Source of the DNA: DAOTTW01 sp034437615
GTDB lineage: Bacteria; Chloroflexota; Anaerolineae; Aggregatilineales; Phototrophicaceae
Length of the DNA: 6,141 nt
Assembly: GCA_034437615.1 (NCBI GenBank)
Contig: DAOTTW010000266.1
Span: forward strand, 1 to 6,141
Direction of reading: 5' to 3'
Below the pieces are notes generated by a model. It was not told where the DNA came from. It was given only the letters and a program-made list of their open reading frames with translations, and searched no databases. Shown in pieces: positions 5,907-6,141 of the stretch (the stretch's first letter is position 1; each line of letters begins with the position of its first letter). Made by a program: the position numbers and the translations under genes.

Positions 5907-6118
5907 GTAACTACTCAGCCCTCACCCCAAACCCCGCTCCCAAACGTGCCTTCGGCACTGGGAGCGGGGCTTTGAACGGACTGTCTCCCCCTTTACAGGG
6001 GTAGGTATTTCGGCGGACGCACCAGTGGCGCGTCCCTACAGACCTGTTGTGAATGATTGCGATCCTGTAGGGACAGGGCACTGACCTGTCCGGGGCGGCG
6101 CAAGCCGCCATAAAATAC
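5907..6118 (+). repeat. Hairpin repeat copy D (long form, right inverted partner)
   Basis: The modules in order are: the CTCACCCCAAACCCC block (5907-5935), an extra segment with a strong hairpin (5932-5969), CCCCT/AGGGG (5988-5992 with 5997-6001), the block ending TTTCGGCGGACG (to 6019), GGACGC/GCGTCC (6015-6020 with 6030-6035), GGACAGG/CCTGTCC (6071-6077 with 6085-6091) and GGCGGC/GCCGCC (6094-6099 with 6104-6109), closing at ATAAAATAC. It is the inverted partner of copy B, with 29- and 26-base exact blocks in common and about 56 additional bases between them. GTCCCTACAG (6032-6041) can also pair with CTGTAGGGAC (6065-6074). It begins 51 bases past the solute-binding protein stop; no gene is seen in 5856-6141. 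Confidence 0.85.
5932..5969 (+). terminator. Strong hairpin after the solute-binding protein gene; possible terminator
   Basis: CCCCGCTCCCA (5932-5942) pairs perfectly over 11 bases with TGGGAGCGGGG (5959-5969). An inner GTGCC/GGCAC stem (5946-5950 with 5954-5958, loop TTC) is offset by a three-base AAC bulge. CTTTG follows, so the U-tract is short. It lies 76 bases after the stop codon at 5855 and could end that transcript, perhaps inefficiently. It is part of the repeat at 5907-6118 and is absent from the partner copy at 395-537. Confidence 0.45.
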
Positions 6119-6141
6119 AGTCAATCATGAAAAACCTACCC

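Noticed and set aside
5911..6111. A 66-codon minus-strand reading frame at the right end
   Set aside because: It is a translation of the hairpin repeat and has no protein-like features.
395..6118. A composite transposon bounded by the inverted repeats
   Set aside because: There is no transposase or target-site duplication that I can see. Further copies at 295-356 and 2910-2990 show a dispersed repeat family rather than paired element ends.

Overview
The window reads as chromosomal DNA from a free-living bacterium, most likely a member of the Chloroflexota (Anaerolineae-like). That assignment is an inference. It rests on the moderately GC-rich genes, on intergenic spacers built from 'GTAGGGAC... 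/ ...CCTCACCCCAAACCCC...' hairpin repeats, and on an exported binding protein with an Ala-Ala-Ala-Gln signal-peptide end. No rRNA or other marker gene confirms it.

Layout. Positions 1-112 (minus) hold the N-terminus of a PfkB/ribokinase-type sugar kinase that leaves the window on the left. A 34-codon ORF (109-213) overlaps its GTG start by four bases. Positions 214-562 carry an extended -10 promoter and two tandem copies of a multi-hairpin repeat. Two genes then run leftward as a likely operon, transcribed in the order Gfo/Idh/MocA oxidoreductase (2801-1659) and D-2-hydroxyacid dehydrogenase (1582-563). Positions 2802-3113 form a spacer with a heptamer tandem repeat in the 5' leader of the oxidoreductase, a third hairpin repeat and an octamer tandem repeat. 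Next comes a leftward zinc hydrolase of the succinylglutamate desuccinylase/aspartoacylase (AstE/AspA, M14-like) family (4022-3114). It is divergent from a rightward family-5 (Dpp/Opp type) ABC-transporter substrate-binding protein (4245-5855). The intergenic region between them carries a promoter with a palindrome in its spacer. The window ends in a fourth, larger copy of the hairpin repeat (5907-6118), inverted relative to the copy at 395-537.

How the genes may work together. The content suggests uptake and catabolism of small organic substrates: an extracytoplasmic solute receptor, a hydrolase that removes an acyl or amino-acid group, two NAD(P)-dependent oxidoreductases for sugars or hydroxy acids, and a sugar kinase. 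The substrate cannot be read from sequence, and no transporter permease or ATPase lies in the window. I see no clearly new defence or mobile system. The most unusual material is the intergenic repeat family: its stems vary by compensatory changes and can fold in two mutually exclusive ways. Also notable is the replacement of the usual catalytic His by Trp in the Gfo/Idh protein.
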